Positions 7,830 to 64,000 of a stretch of DNA of 64,000 nucleotides are shown here, piece by piece (positions within the stretch are counted from its first letter, which is position 1; the number at the start of each line of letters is the position of its first letter). Made by a program: the position numbers and the translations under genes. The DNA is from Nocardia macrotermitis. Lineage in GTDB: Bacteria > Actinomycetota > Actinomycetes > Mycobacteriales > Mycobacteriaceae. A model generated the notes under the pieces. It was not told the origin of the DNA. It searched no databases and was given only the letters and a program-made list of their open reading frames with translations. The DNA lies in contig NZ_WEGK01000004.1 of assembly GCF_009604405.1 (NCBI RefSeq), positions 186,001 through 250,000 of the forward strand, written 5' to 3'.

Positions 7830-8156
7830 ATGGACAAGAAATCCCTGACCGCGGTGGCCCGCCAACAGCTCAAACTGGCCGCGGCCAATACCAGTGGGCG
7901 CAGTTCGCAGACCCTCTGCGGTGGCCACACCCATTCGCTGCGACAGACCGTCATCGCGCTGACCGCGGGGCAGAGCCTGGCCGAGCACGAGAATCCGGGC
8001 GAGGCGACGTTGCAGGTGTTGTCCGGCACACTCACGTTGTTCAGCGGGGCCAACGAGTGGAAGGGTTCGCCGGGCGATCTGCTGATCGTGCCCAGCGCCC
8101 GGCACAGCGTCTCCGCGGTCGAGGATGTCGCGTTCCTGTTGACGGTCGCGAAGTAG
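7830..8156 (+). CDS. Small single-domain cupin protein
   Basis: A 108-residue beta-barrel of the cupin type. Motif 1 reads GQSLAEHENPGEATLQVLSG: only one of the two usual His of HxH is kept (the second position is Asn), with the downstream Glu and Gly present. Motif 2 reads GDLLIVPSARHSVSA, with the Pro and His but no final Asn. Metal binding may therefore be weakened, and a binding or sensor role is as likely as catalysis. GAAAGG is seven bases before ATG 7830. The gene precedes the DyP-encapsulin pair in the same direction with a 78-base gap and could share its transcript, but no cargo-loading tail is present on it. Confidence 0.7.
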   Translation: MDKKSLTAVARQQLKLAAANTSGRSSQTLCGGHTHSLRQTVIALTAGQSLAEHENPGEATLQVLSGTLTLFSGANEWKGSPGDLLIVPSARHSVSAVEDVAFLLTVAK

Positions 8157-8234
8157 CCGGGTGGCTGTCGCGAAATAGCGAGTGCGGGGGGCCATTCCGC
8201 GTCTTTGTCGGTGGGTCCCCGTACGCTGTCGATC

Positions 8235-9236
8235 ATGAGTGAGGCGCAGCAGATCCTCGATCCGCTCACCCGAGCCGCGCGGTTCCTGGTCGTCACGATC
8301 GACGACGGCGGCGAGAGCAGCGTCCGCGAACTGCTCGCGGACCTGTCCGGTCTACGTCGTTCGGTGGGGTTCCGGGTCCCGGGCGCGGATCTGAGCTGCG
8401 TGACCGGTATCGGGTCCGCGGCGTGGGACAGGTTGTTCGCCGGTCCACGCCCGGCCGAGTTGCACGAGTTCCCCGGTTTCGCCGGCCCGCGGCATCAGGC
8501 TCCCACCACGCCCGGCGATCTGCTGTTCCACATCAAGGCCGAAGCTCAGGACGCCTGTTTCGAGTTGGCGATGGCGATCGGCGAGAGGTTGCGCGGCGCG
8601 GCCACGATCGTGGACGAGACGGTGGGGTTCCGCTATTTCGAGCAGCGCGATCTGCTCGGGTTCGTGGACGGCACCGAGAATCCCGAGGGCGCGTTCGCGG
8701 CCTCGACGGCGCTGATCGGCGCGGAGGATGCGGCGTTCGCGGGCGGTAGTTACGTCGTCGTGCAGAAGTACCTGCACGATCTGGAGGCGTGGAACGCGCT
8801 GCCGGTATCGGAGCAGGAGCGGGTGATCGGCCGGAGCAAGCTGGGCGATTACGAGATGTCCGATGCCGAGAAGCCGCTGAATTCGCACGTCGCGGTGAAC
8901 ACCCTGATCGATCCGGACGGTACGCAGCGGCAGATCCTGCGCGCGAACATGCCCTTCGGCAGTGTGCGCGAGAGCGAGTTCGGCACCTACTACATCGCCT
9001 ACGCCGCGACGCCGAGCGTCACCGAACGCATGCTCGAGCGGATGTTCCTGGGCAGCGACGAGGCCGCCTACGACCGCATCCTGGATTTCTCCACACCGAT
9101 CACCGGGACCCTGTTCTTCACCCCGCCCGCGGGTTTCCTGGACGATCTGCCCGATCCACCCACCGCGCCCGCCGTACCCGAACCCGCGCCCGCGAGTTCC
9201 GGGGACGGCTCCCTGGGCATCGGCACATTGAAGTAA
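8235..9236 (+). CDS. DyP-type haem peroxidase, encapsulin cargo
   Basis: A 333-residue dye-decolorising peroxidase. The GxxDG motif is GFVDG with distal Asp145; the proximal haem ligand is His218 in NSHVAVN; the distal Arg is Arg236 in ILRANMPFG, with Asn238 two residues on. The spacing equals that of Rhodococcus DypB, offset by eight residues, and puts it in the bacterial B-type group. The C-terminus is a Pro/Ala-rich linker (about residues 305-322) ending in an encapsulin-targeting peptide. The encapsulin gene lies 74 bases downstream. I chose ATG 8235 over ATG 8205 because homology begins with DPLTRAARFLVVTI. The enzyme reduces peroxides using organic or metal donors, inside the encapsulin shell. 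Confidence 0.93.
   Translation: MSEAQQILDPLTRAARFLVVTIDDGGESSVRELLADLSGLRRSVGFRVPGADLSCVTGIGSAAWDRLFAGPRPAELHEFPGFAGPRHQAPTTPGDLLFHIKAEAQDACFELAMAIGERLRGAATIVDETVGFRYFEQRDLLGFVDGTENPEGAFAASTALIGAEDAAFAGGSYVVVQKYLHDLEAWNALPVSEQERVIGRSKLGDYEMSDAEKPLNSHVAVNTLIDPDGTQRQILRANMPFGSVRESEFGTYYIAYAATPSVTERMLERMFLGSDEAAYDRILDFSTPITGTLFFTPPAGFLDDLPDPPTAPAVPEPAPASSGDGSLGIGTLK
9201..9233 (+). other. Encapsulin cargo-loading peptide at the C-terminus of the DyP peroxidase
   Basis: The last 11 codons before the stop encode GDGSLGIGTLK. This matches the known targeting consensus (DGSLGIGSLK in related proteins), which docks on the inner face of the encapsulin shell. Ser is replaced by Thr at the ninth position, and the protein ends directly after the Lys. 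Confidence 0.9.
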
Positions 9237-9310
9237 GGACCCGGCATGATCGGGTCGAGTACGCGAGCGGTCCGGCCCACCGGCCCGGCCACGTCGAAAG
9301 GACTCCAGCG

Positions 9311-10111
9311 ATGAACAATCTGCACCGCGAACTCGCACCGATCACGTCCGAGGCGTGGTCGGCGATCGAGGACGAGGCCAAGCGCACCTTCAAACGCCAT
9401 ATCGCCGGACGTCGCGTGGTCGACGTGTCCGGACCGCACGGCACCGAGTTCTCCGCGGTCGGCCTGGGCCGCACCACCGTCATCGACGCGCCCGACGAGG
9501 GCATCGTGGCGCGGCAGCGGCAGGTCGCGCCGGTGGTGGAGTTGCGGGTGCCGTTCACGCTCTCGCGCGAGGAACTCGACAATGTCGAGCGCGGCGGGCA
9601 GGACACCGATCTGGACGCGGTGAAGGATGCCGCGCGCAAGATCGCCTACGCCGAGGACCGCGCGATCTTCGAGGGATACGCCGCGGCCGGGATCACCGGG
9701 ATCCGGGCGTCCTCCTCGAACGATCCGATCGCCCCGCCCGCCGACGCCCGGCAGGCCCCCGAGGCGATCGCACAGGCCGTCACCGCACTGCGGCTGGCCG
9801 GTGTGGACGGCCCGTACTCGGTGCTGCTGAACGCCGACCTCTACACCGCGGTCAGCGAAACCTCCGACCACGGCTACCCCATCCGCACCCACATCGAACG
9901 CCTCATCCCCGACGGCGACATCATCTGGGCCCCCGCCATCGACGGCGCCTTCGTCCTGACCACCCGCGGCGGCGACTTCGATCTCCAACTGGGACAAGAC
10001 CTTTCGATCGGCTACCTGTCCCACGACGCCGAAACGGTACAACTGTACTTCCAGGAGAGCCTGACCTTCCTGGTCTACACCGCCGAGGCCGCGGTCGCCC
10101 TGCGTCCCTGA
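9311..10111 (+). CDS. Family 1 encapsulin shell protein
   Basis: A 266-residue protein of the HK97 phage-capsid fold that self-assembles into a nanocompartment (about 24 nm for this class). Diagnostic segments are NNLHRELAPITSEAWSAIED (the N-terminal helix that forms the cargo-binding pocket), KRHIAGRRVVDVSGPHG, PVVELRVPFTLSREELDNVE (E-loop region), AARKIAYAEDRAIFEGY, PYSVLLNADLYTAVSETSDH, and the C-terminal VQLYFQESLTFLVYTAEAAV. The length matches mycobacterial Cfp29. AAAGGA lies eight bases before ATG 9311. With the upstream DyP gene it forms the classic two-gene encapsulin operon for oxidative-stress defence. Confidence 0.95.
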   Translation: MNNLHRELAPITSEAWSAIEDEAKRTFKRHIAGRRVVDVSGPHGTEFSAVGLGRTTVIDAPDEGIVARQRQVAPVVELRVPFTLSREELDNVERGGQDTDLDAVKDAARKIAYAEDRAIFEGYAAAGITGIRASSSNDPIAPPADARQAPEAIAQAVTALRLAGVDGPYSVLLNADLYTAVSETSDHGYPIRTHIERLIPDGDIIWAPAIDGAFVLTTRGGDFDLQLGQDLSIGYLSHDAETVQLYFQESLTFLVYTAEAAVALRP

Positions 10112-10184
10112 GACGGCGCGGATCGAGCCGCCGACAGATCACCTACGGAACCGCACTGTGCTCGCGACGCATCGTGGACCGCCG

Positions 10185-10697
10185 CTATATCGGGTGACCT
10201 GGGCGTACCACTGCCGCGAGGCATCGCAGTCCGTCCATGAGGGCTGTTCGCTGGGCAGCAGTGAGACGCTCGATGAGCGTGGTTTCATGATCGAGCAAGT
10301 CACGGACCACCCGCTCGATCAGCTCATGCCCCTCGGCAGTCAGAGTCACCAGGATGCCACGGCGAGACGAGGTGGTCGGCTCGCGGATTATCAGCGCTGC
10401 GGTTTCGGCGCGAGCCAGGCGTTGCGAGACGGCGCCGGCGGTCACCAGGCTGCGAACGGTGAGCTGACGAGTCGTCAGCTGATAGGGCGGGCCGGCACGG
10501 CGGAGAGTGCTGAGCAGGTCAAGGGTGGATTCGTCGATGTCGAGCCGGGCCAGGGTGCGCTGCCGCTCCTCGCTCAGTAACTTGGCAACCCGCCACAGCG
10601 GCGTGATGACTTCGATGGATTCGGTGCTAGCACCCGGTAGTTCACGTTGCCAGTCGGCGGCGATCTGCGCTGCCGTCGCGCTGGGTACGGGATGATG
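10185..10697 (-). CDS. MarR-family transcriptional regulator lacking a canonical start codon
   Basis: Read leftward, the frame gives a nearly complete MarR protein of about 165 residues: STESIEVITPLWRVAKLL, then LDLLSTLRRAGPPYQLTTRQ, the recognition helix region TAGAVSQRLARAETAALI, a wing SSRRGILVTLTAEG and a C-terminal dimer helix. I found no in-frame ATG, GTG or TTG upstream of the GTG at 10445, which already lies inside the DNA-binding domain, until well past 10697. The expected start is near 10674-10697. Either a rare start (for example ATC or CTG) is used, or the 5' end has mutated and the gene is dead. The 5' coordinate is approximate. It is convergent with the encapsulin gene, 73 bases away. 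Confidence 0.6.
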   Translation of the reverse strand, partial: HHPVPSATAAQIAADWQRELPGASTESIEVITPLWRVAKLLSEERQRTLARLDIDESTLDLLSTLRRAGPPYQLTTRQLTVRSLVTAGAVSQRLARAETAALIIREPTTSSRRGILVTLTAEGHELIERVVRDLLDHETTLIERLTAAQRTALMDGLRCLAAVVRPGHPI

Positions 10698-10813
10698 ATC
10701 CCGGGCTGTATATCGGAGCGAGTGGCCTTGTGGGGGTCGGGCGGGTGTGGTCCGCGGTTTCTGCTGTTGCTTCGGGCCGGTACGGTGCTGTCGTGGACGG
10801 GAAGGACCGAGCG

Positions 10814-11341
10814 ATGGTGCGTGCGGGTGTGGTGCCGGGGCAGCGGGTGTTGGTTTATGGGGTGTTGGGGGTGGTGGCTACCGCGGTGGTTTGCGGGGGG
10901 ATCGTGGGGGCGTTCGGGGTGAATCGGGTGTTCACCGGGTTGTTCGCGGGGAGTGCGGTGGGGATCGCGGTGTTGGTGGCGTTGTTCGGGCGGGATGTGG
11001 TGGTGCTCGGGGAGCAGGCGATCTCGCGGCGGACGCCGCTGCACGAGAGTGCCATCGCGTGGGATCGGGTGGTGGCGGGGCGGTTCACGCTGGACGAGCG
11101 GGCACGCTGGGCGTTGGCGCTGGATCTGTCCGGTGGGGACGAGCAGCACGGTGAACTGGTGCTGCTGTCTATTCCGCCGGTGGTGCGGCCGGTGTCCAAC
11201 GCCTATGAGCATCGCAAGCGGGAGCAGGTCGCGCAGATTCGGAAGATGTTGCGGCACAAGAGGATTCCGGTGACGGTGTTGCCCGAGATCGCCGGGGCGC
11301 TGCACGAGCACTGGAAGCTGGCCCCGCCCACCGCGCACTGA
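10814..11341 (+). CDS. Small membrane protein with two N-terminal helices, function unknown
   Basis: A 175-residue protein. Two adjacent hydrophobic helices span residues about 13-33 (VYGVLGVVATAVVCGGIVGA) and 38-58 (VFTGLFAGSAVGIAVLVALF), followed by a soluble domain containing a bPH-like beta pattern (VVVLGEQAISRRTPLHESAIAWDRVVAG). This layout is common in conserved actinobacterial proteins of unknown function. GGGAAGGA is seven bases before ATG 10814; the frame is open further upstream to 10730, but the leader there is not convincing. The Nudix gene follows 25 bases after the stop and is probably co-transcribed. Confidence 0.65.
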   Translation: MVRAGVVPGQRVLVYGVLGVVATAVVCGGIVGAFGVNRVFTGLFAGSAVGIAVLVALFGRDVVVLGEQAISRRTPLHESAIAWDRVVAGRFTLDERARWALALDLSGGDEQHGELVLLSIPPVVRPVSNAYEHRKREQVAQIRKMLRHKRIPVTVLPEIAGALHEHWKLAPPTAH

Positions 11342-11366
11342 CGGACCGAAGAAGAAGGTGGACACC

Positions 11367-11762
11367 ATGATTCGCACCGCGGCGCTGGCTTACGTCCGCG
11401 ATCGCAGGCTGTTGCAGGCGCGTTCGACGGGTAAGGACGTGTTCTACATGGCGGGCGGCAAGATCGATCCCGGGGAGACCCCGGTGCAGGCCCTGCACCG
11501 GGAGGTCCGTGAGGAACTCGGCGTCGAGGTCACCGAGTACACCGAACTCGGCGTCTTCGAATGCGAGGCGTACGGCCACGCCCCCGGCACCGCCCTGCAC
11601 ATGACCTGCTTCACCGCCGACCTCGGCGGCGACCCGCACCCCACCAGCGAGATCGCCGAACTCCGCTACTTCACCGTCGGCGAATACGCCGCCATGCCAC
11701 ACGTCGCCCCAGGCTCCATGCTCGTCTTCCGCCACCTGCAAGCCCTCGGCCTCATCGACTGA
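11367..11762 (+). CDS. Nudix hydrolase
   Basis: A 131-residue pyrophosphohydrolase. The Nudix box is complete: GGKIDPGE followed by TPVQALHREVREELGV, giving the metal-binding REVREE core with the required Glu spacing. The N-terminus MIRTAALAYVRDRRLLQARS and FYMAGGKIDPGE resemble DNA-mismatch or MutT-like housecleaning enzymes that act on NDP-linked or oxidised nucleotides. The substrate is not predictable. AAGGTGG precedes ATG 11367; the GTG at 11358 is a less likely start. Confidence 0.88.
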   Translation: MIRTAALAYVRDRRLLQARSTGKDVFYMAGGKIDPGETPVQALHREVREELGVEVTEYTELGVFECEAYGHAPGTALHMTCFTADLGGDPHPTSEIAELRYFTVGEYAAMPHVAPGSMLVFRHLQALGLID

Positions 11763-11778
11763 CCGGCGCACACGACGA

Positions 11779-11932
11779 GCCGACGCACATCGCGCCTCGA
11801 ACGTCCCGTATGCCCCGACACGCGAATCCCATCACCGGCACGCGGCTCGGCCGCATTGATCGAACGGCGCGCTCGACCAGCCGACGCACGACCGCGCCTC
11901 GAACGCGCCACTGGTCAGCGACTCGCGAATTC
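11779..11932. repeat. Imperfect direct repeat of about 53 bp in the Nudix-MFS intergenic region
   Basis: The segments 11779-11831 and 11879-11932 match along most of their length: both start AGCCGACGCAC, contain CGCGCCTCGAACG and end near CGCGAAT(C/T)CCAT. They lie 100 bases apart between the stops of two convergent genes. I see no open frame or terminator-like stem that explains them. Confidence 0.5.
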
Positions 11933-11985
11933 CATTGCGCCCGTAACGTTGTCGCACTCGGATTCACGCGGCATCGCCGAACGGA

Positions 11986-13686
11986 TCAATCCTCGCTGGC
12001 GTCGGTTCGATCCGGGGTGGAGACCTCGTCGGCGGCCTCTTTCGCCTCGGGCGCAGCGTCCGAGACCGCTTGCGCGCGCAGCGTCCGCACCACGCCGGGT
12101 GGGATGCGGGTGGCGGCGCAGAAGCCCAGGAGCAGGATTACAGCGGCGACCAGGAGGGCGGCGCGGGTGGCGTCGGTGAAGCCGCGGGCGAGGGCCTCGA
12201 CGACGGCGGGGTCGGCGTGGTGGGCGCGCAGGGCGGCGATCGCGCCGCCGGCCGAATCGTGGGTGACGATGGTGACCTCGCGGGCGGTGCGATGCGGCAG
12301 ATCGTGGATCGCGGCGAGCCGATCGGTCAGTGCGTGACCGAGGGACAGCGACAGCGCGCCGCCGAGAATCGCCACGCCCAGGGACGCGCCGAAACCGGCC
12401 AGCGTGGTCTGGGCGGCGCGGCCGCGGCGGTAACTGCGCTCGCGCGGGGTGCCGGACAGCGTGATGGCGGTGAGATGTGCGCAGGTCACGCCGAGCCCGA
12501 GGCCGTAGCACAGCAGCAGCACCGCGACCCACCACGGCGAGATGTCCGCGGTGATGCACAGCGCGGTCAGGGCGATGGTGACGGTCTGGATGGCCAGACC
12601 CAGCCGCACGATCCGCACCCGCCCGAGTTCGGCCACCGGCCCCCGCGCGACCAGCCCGCCGAGCAGTGCCCCCAGCGCCGCGACCGCGACGATCAGGCCG
12701 CTGTGCAACGTGGACAGGTCCAACACGTCGACCAGATACAGCGGCAGTACGAAGAGCAGGCCGAAAACGGTCAGTGCGCTCGCGAACGCCGCCGCCGCAC
12801 CCCACCGGAACGCGGGCTTGGTGAACAGCGAAAGATCCAGCAGCGCAGGACGATCCGACTGCGCGCGATGATGCTCCCAGAGCAGGAACAGCACCAGCAG
12901 CACGATCCCGAGCACCAGCAGCACCGGGGCGGGTGAGGCCGCCGCGCGCACCGACCAGTGCAGGCCGAACACCGGGAAGGCCCGCAGCGGCCGCCCCCAG
13001 CCGTAGGCCGCGCCCTCGATCAGCGCGAATACGACCACCGCGAAACCGGCCGCGCCGAGCAGGAATCCGTCGATGTCCAGGCCGCGATCCTCGGTGCGGA
13101 CCTCGGGTACCACGACCAGGATGCCCGCCAGCAGGATCGCGCCGATCGGCACGTTCACCAGGAAGATCCACGGCCAGGTGAACGACGTCGTCAGCCAGCC
13201 GCCCAGCAGCGCGCCGAGCACCGCGACGACGCCGAGCGCCACCCCGCCGGCGGTGTACGCGAGGGTCCGATCGCGGCCGCGGAACACCGCGTCGATGGCG
13301 CTGAACACCCCCGCCGGAACGCACGCCGCCCCGGCGCCCTGCACGATCCGACCCCAGATCAGCAGGTCCGGATGGTGTGCGGCGGCGGCGAGCAGACTGC
13401 CCGCGACGACCAGCACCACACCGATAGCCATGAGTGTGCGCATCCCCACCCGATCGCCCACTCGCCCGGCGGTGATCAGCAGCGCCGCGAACACCACCGA
13501 GTACGCGCACAGCACCCACTGCGCGGCGGAGAACCCGAGTCCGGTGCCCGCGATGACCGCGGGCATCGACACGCCGACGATGGTGGCGTCGAACACCAGC
13601 GTGCCCGCCGCCAGCGCGAGTGCCCCCAGCGCGAACCAGCGCGCCCTGCCCCGCAGCGGTCCCGAATCGACATCGGTGTCCGTCAT
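11986..13686 (-). CDS. MFS transporter, DHA2 (14-helix) drug exporter type
   Basis: A 566-residue integral membrane protein. The first helix is followed by DATIVGVSMPAVIA, motif A reads GRVGDRVGMRT in the first cytoplasmic loop, and the fifth helix region has GGVALGVVAVLGALLGGWLT (motif C-like, typical of antiporters), followed by WPWIFLVNVPIGAILLAGIL. These marks and the length point to the proton-driven QacA/EmrB-like exporters. A large extracellular loop precedes the last helix, around RTAREVTIVTHDSAGGAI. The cytoplasmic tail is acidic and Ala-rich. The gene lies downstream of the NRPS in the same direction and could export its product, but that is inference from position only. Confidence 0.88.
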   Translation of the reverse strand: MTDTDVDSGPLRGRARWFALGALALAAGTLVFDATIVGVSMPAVIAGTGLGFSAAQWVLCAYSVVFAALLITAGRVGDRVGMRTLMAIGVVLVVAGSLLAAAAHHPDLLIWGRIVQGAGAACVPAGVFSAIDAVFRGRDRTLAYTAGGVALGVVAVLGALLGGWLTTSFTWPWIFLVNVPIGAILLAGILVVVPEVRTEDRGLDIDGFLLGAAGFAVVVFALIEGAAYGWGRPLRAFPVFGLHWSVRAAASPAPVLLVLGIVLLVLFLLWEHHRAQSDRPALLDLSLFTKPAFRWGAAAAFASALTVFGLLFVLPLYLVDVLDLSTLHSGLIVAVAALGALLGGLVARGPVAELGRVRIVRLGLAIQTVTIALTALCITADISPWWVAVLLLCYGLGLGVTCAHLTAITLSGTPRERSYRRGRAAQTTLAGFGASLGVAILGGALSLSLGHALTDRLAAIHDLPHRTAREVTIVTHDSAGGAIAALRAHHADPAVVEALARGFTDATRAALLVAAVILLLGFCAATRIPPGVVRTLRAQAVSDAAPEAKEAADEVSTPDRTDASED

Positions 13687-13794
13687 GCGCCACTCCCGCC
13701 GTCACCCGACAACCGTGGAGCACTCAGTCTACGGTGAGTTAGCCAGAAATTGTCTGCCGTCGGTTCAGTCGATGCGCGAGCGGCTGGCGGCCAC

Positions 13795-14166
13795 TCATTC
13801 CGGCACGCCGGCCACGGCCAGGATCGCCTGGGCTACCGCCAGGCCGTGGGCGGTGCCGCCGGTGCGGCCCGAACTGCTCAGGCCGGTGCGCTGCAGGGCG
13901 TTGTCCAGGCGCGCGGTCCACTGCGGATACAGCGCGGTCAGGATGGTGTGCGCGGCGACCGCCATGGCCGCGTCCGGCGCCGCACCCGGTTCCGGAACCG
14001 GCGGGTCGGCGAGATAGCTGGGATATGGGATCGAGGCGATACCGCGGTACGCCTCGTACATCGCCAGATGCGTCATCGCGAGCGCCCTGGCCATTCCTCC
14101 GACATCGGCGTGCTCCGTCCTGTTCGCCCCGAGCACCTGAAGATTCCAGTACAGGATCTGATCCAC
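13795..14166 (-). pseudogene. Truncated vanadium-haloperoxidase/PAP2-like gene, N-terminal remnant
   Basis: The 123-residue frame starts at GTG 14166, with AGGA about nine bases upstream. It begins VDQILYWNLQVLGANRTEHA and continues ALAMTHLAMYEAYRGIAS and DAAMAVAAHTILTALYPQWT. This is the N-terminal helical part of secreted actinobacterial haloperoxidase/PAP2-superfamily proteins, which normally run to 400 residues or more. The catalytic KxxxxxxRP, SGH and SRxxxGxH motifs are absent: the frame stops at 13795 and no continuation is found in any frame before the MFS promoter. An alternative ATG at 14337 behind GGGAGG would add 57 residues without homology. No signal peptide is visible. It is most likely a relic, though a short expressed protein cannot be excluded. 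Confidence 0.55.
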
Positions 14167-14672
14167 CGTCTGTTTTCCTACTCCAACTGACCGCGGTACA
14201 GGCCCACACGCACTGCCGCGGCCCGACGGACGATCCGTCCCCTCCCACGATCCATCCCACCCGCGAGAAAATCCGCAGTACCCCACTACCTGTATCCCCA
14301 AGTGACACCCATCACCACCCGAGTACCCGTCGATCATGAAACCTCCCGAAACCCCCTGCCCCACAACACATACCGCAGTCGAGAAGCTCCCATCGCCAAC
14401 CCGGTCGTCGCTACGCGGGTTTGCGACGACATCGTGCCCGCAGGCCCGGAGCGATTGCCGCCCCGACAGCCCGCCCCATGTTCCCGCTGCTCGCGAATAC
14501 CCGGAATAAACTGCCGCACAACATATACCGCGCTCCCCAACCGCTGATCGGCTGCCGGAACTTTCCGAAGAACCGGACACCAGCCGGGCGTTCGGCACTT
14601 CGCTGGACACGACATCCCCGCACAGCTGTCAGGGCATCAAAGTGGCCGGGTCCACTCTGCACCGGAACCGGG
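14167..14672. other. Non-coding stretch between the NRPS stop and the haloperoxidase-like remnant
   Basis: These 506 bases hold no frame with coding character; the short frames present lack homology and codon bias. The stretch is less GC-rich than its surroundings in places. It contains an imperfect 25-base duplication (see 14356-14535) and, on the minus strand, GGGAGG four bases before ATG 14337. I see no strong hairpin directly after the NRPS stop. Confidence 0.5.
14356..14535 (-). repeat. Imperfect 25-bp direct repeat, promoter-like
   Basis: CTGCCGCACAACATATACCG (from 14511) and CTGCCCCACAACACATACCG (from 14356) match at about 21 of 25 positions over their full lengths and lie 155 bases apart. 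On the minus strand each reads GCGGTAT(A/G)TGTTGTG and is followed by a start-like ATG, so they could be duplicated promoter or leader elements for the remnant gene at 13795. Confidence 0.4.

Positions 14673-64000
<49,328 letters not shown>

Noticed and set aside
11915..13723. A 602-codon frame overlapping the MFS gene on the same strand in another frame.
   Set aside because: Arg/Gly-rich translation without membrane segments; the 566-residue frame has the clear transporter pattern.
14338..14662. Small minus-strand frames between the NRPS and the haloperoxidase-like remnant.
   Set aside because: No homology, no codon bias typical of the neighbours, and poor start signals.

Overview
The window is high-GC actinobacterial DNA, most likely Nocardia or a close relative in Mycobacteriales. 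The signs are GC-ending codons throughout, GTG starts, a thyA-folA pair, a DyP peroxidase-encapsulin pair of the mycobacterial type, cobF, a DUF1906 protein, and a very large nonribosomal peptide synthetase (NRPS). No rRNA, tRNA, CRISPR array, phage integrase or insertion sequence was recognised.

Layout. 1-1.3 kb: a TetR-type regulator (cut by the window edge) divergent from a methyltransferase, with palindromes between them. 1.4-4.2 kb: a DUF1906 glycoside-hydrolase-like protein, a Fpg/Nei-type DNA glycosylase, and CobF (precorrin-6A synthase). 4.3-6.2 kb: a leftward cluster of a DoxX-like membrane protein, an NAD(P)-binding NmrA-like protein and a second methyltransferase. 6.4-7.7 kb: thyA and folA overlapping by 4 bp. 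7.8-10.1 kb: a cupin, a DyP peroxidase with a C-terminal encapsulin-targeting peptide, and the encapsulin shell. 10.2-13.7 kb: a MarR-type gene with no visible start codon, a two-helix membrane protein, a Nudix hydrolase and a 14-helix-class MFS exporter. 13.8-14.7 kb: a truncated haloperoxidase/PAP2-like remnant and a 0.5 kb non-coding stretch.

14,673-64,000, 77% of the window, is one uninterrupted leftward reading frame: an NRPS of at least 16,441 residues whose N-terminus lies outside the window. I read: end of a C domain, A-T, then C-A-T for modules 2-5, C-A-T-E (6), C-A-T for 7-10, C-A-T-E (11), C-A-T for 12-14, then a last C domain and a degenerate, truncated A domain. That gives 14 complete A domains, 14 T domains and 2 E domains. 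The specificity codes I read predict Ser at positions 2, 4, 7 and 8 and Thr at 5. Positions 1, 9, 12 and 14 carry an unfamiliar related code (D-x-W-x-x-I-x-V-S-K), and 3, 6, 10, 11 and 13 are not assignable with confidence. E domains make residues 6 and 11 D-configured.

The most unusual points are at the end of the assembly line and inside it. Module 14 has no E domain although the next C domain is of the D-accepting type and is preceded by a post-E style linker. The protein ends in a dead half A domain with no T, thioesterase or reductase. A 63-bp in-frame tandem repeat sits inside the C domain of module 13. Several A domains look like mosaics of one another. No MbtH protein, phosphopantetheinyl transferase or tailoring enzyme for the peptide is visible; the MFS exporter at 12-13.7 kb is the only neighbour that could plausibly serve it.
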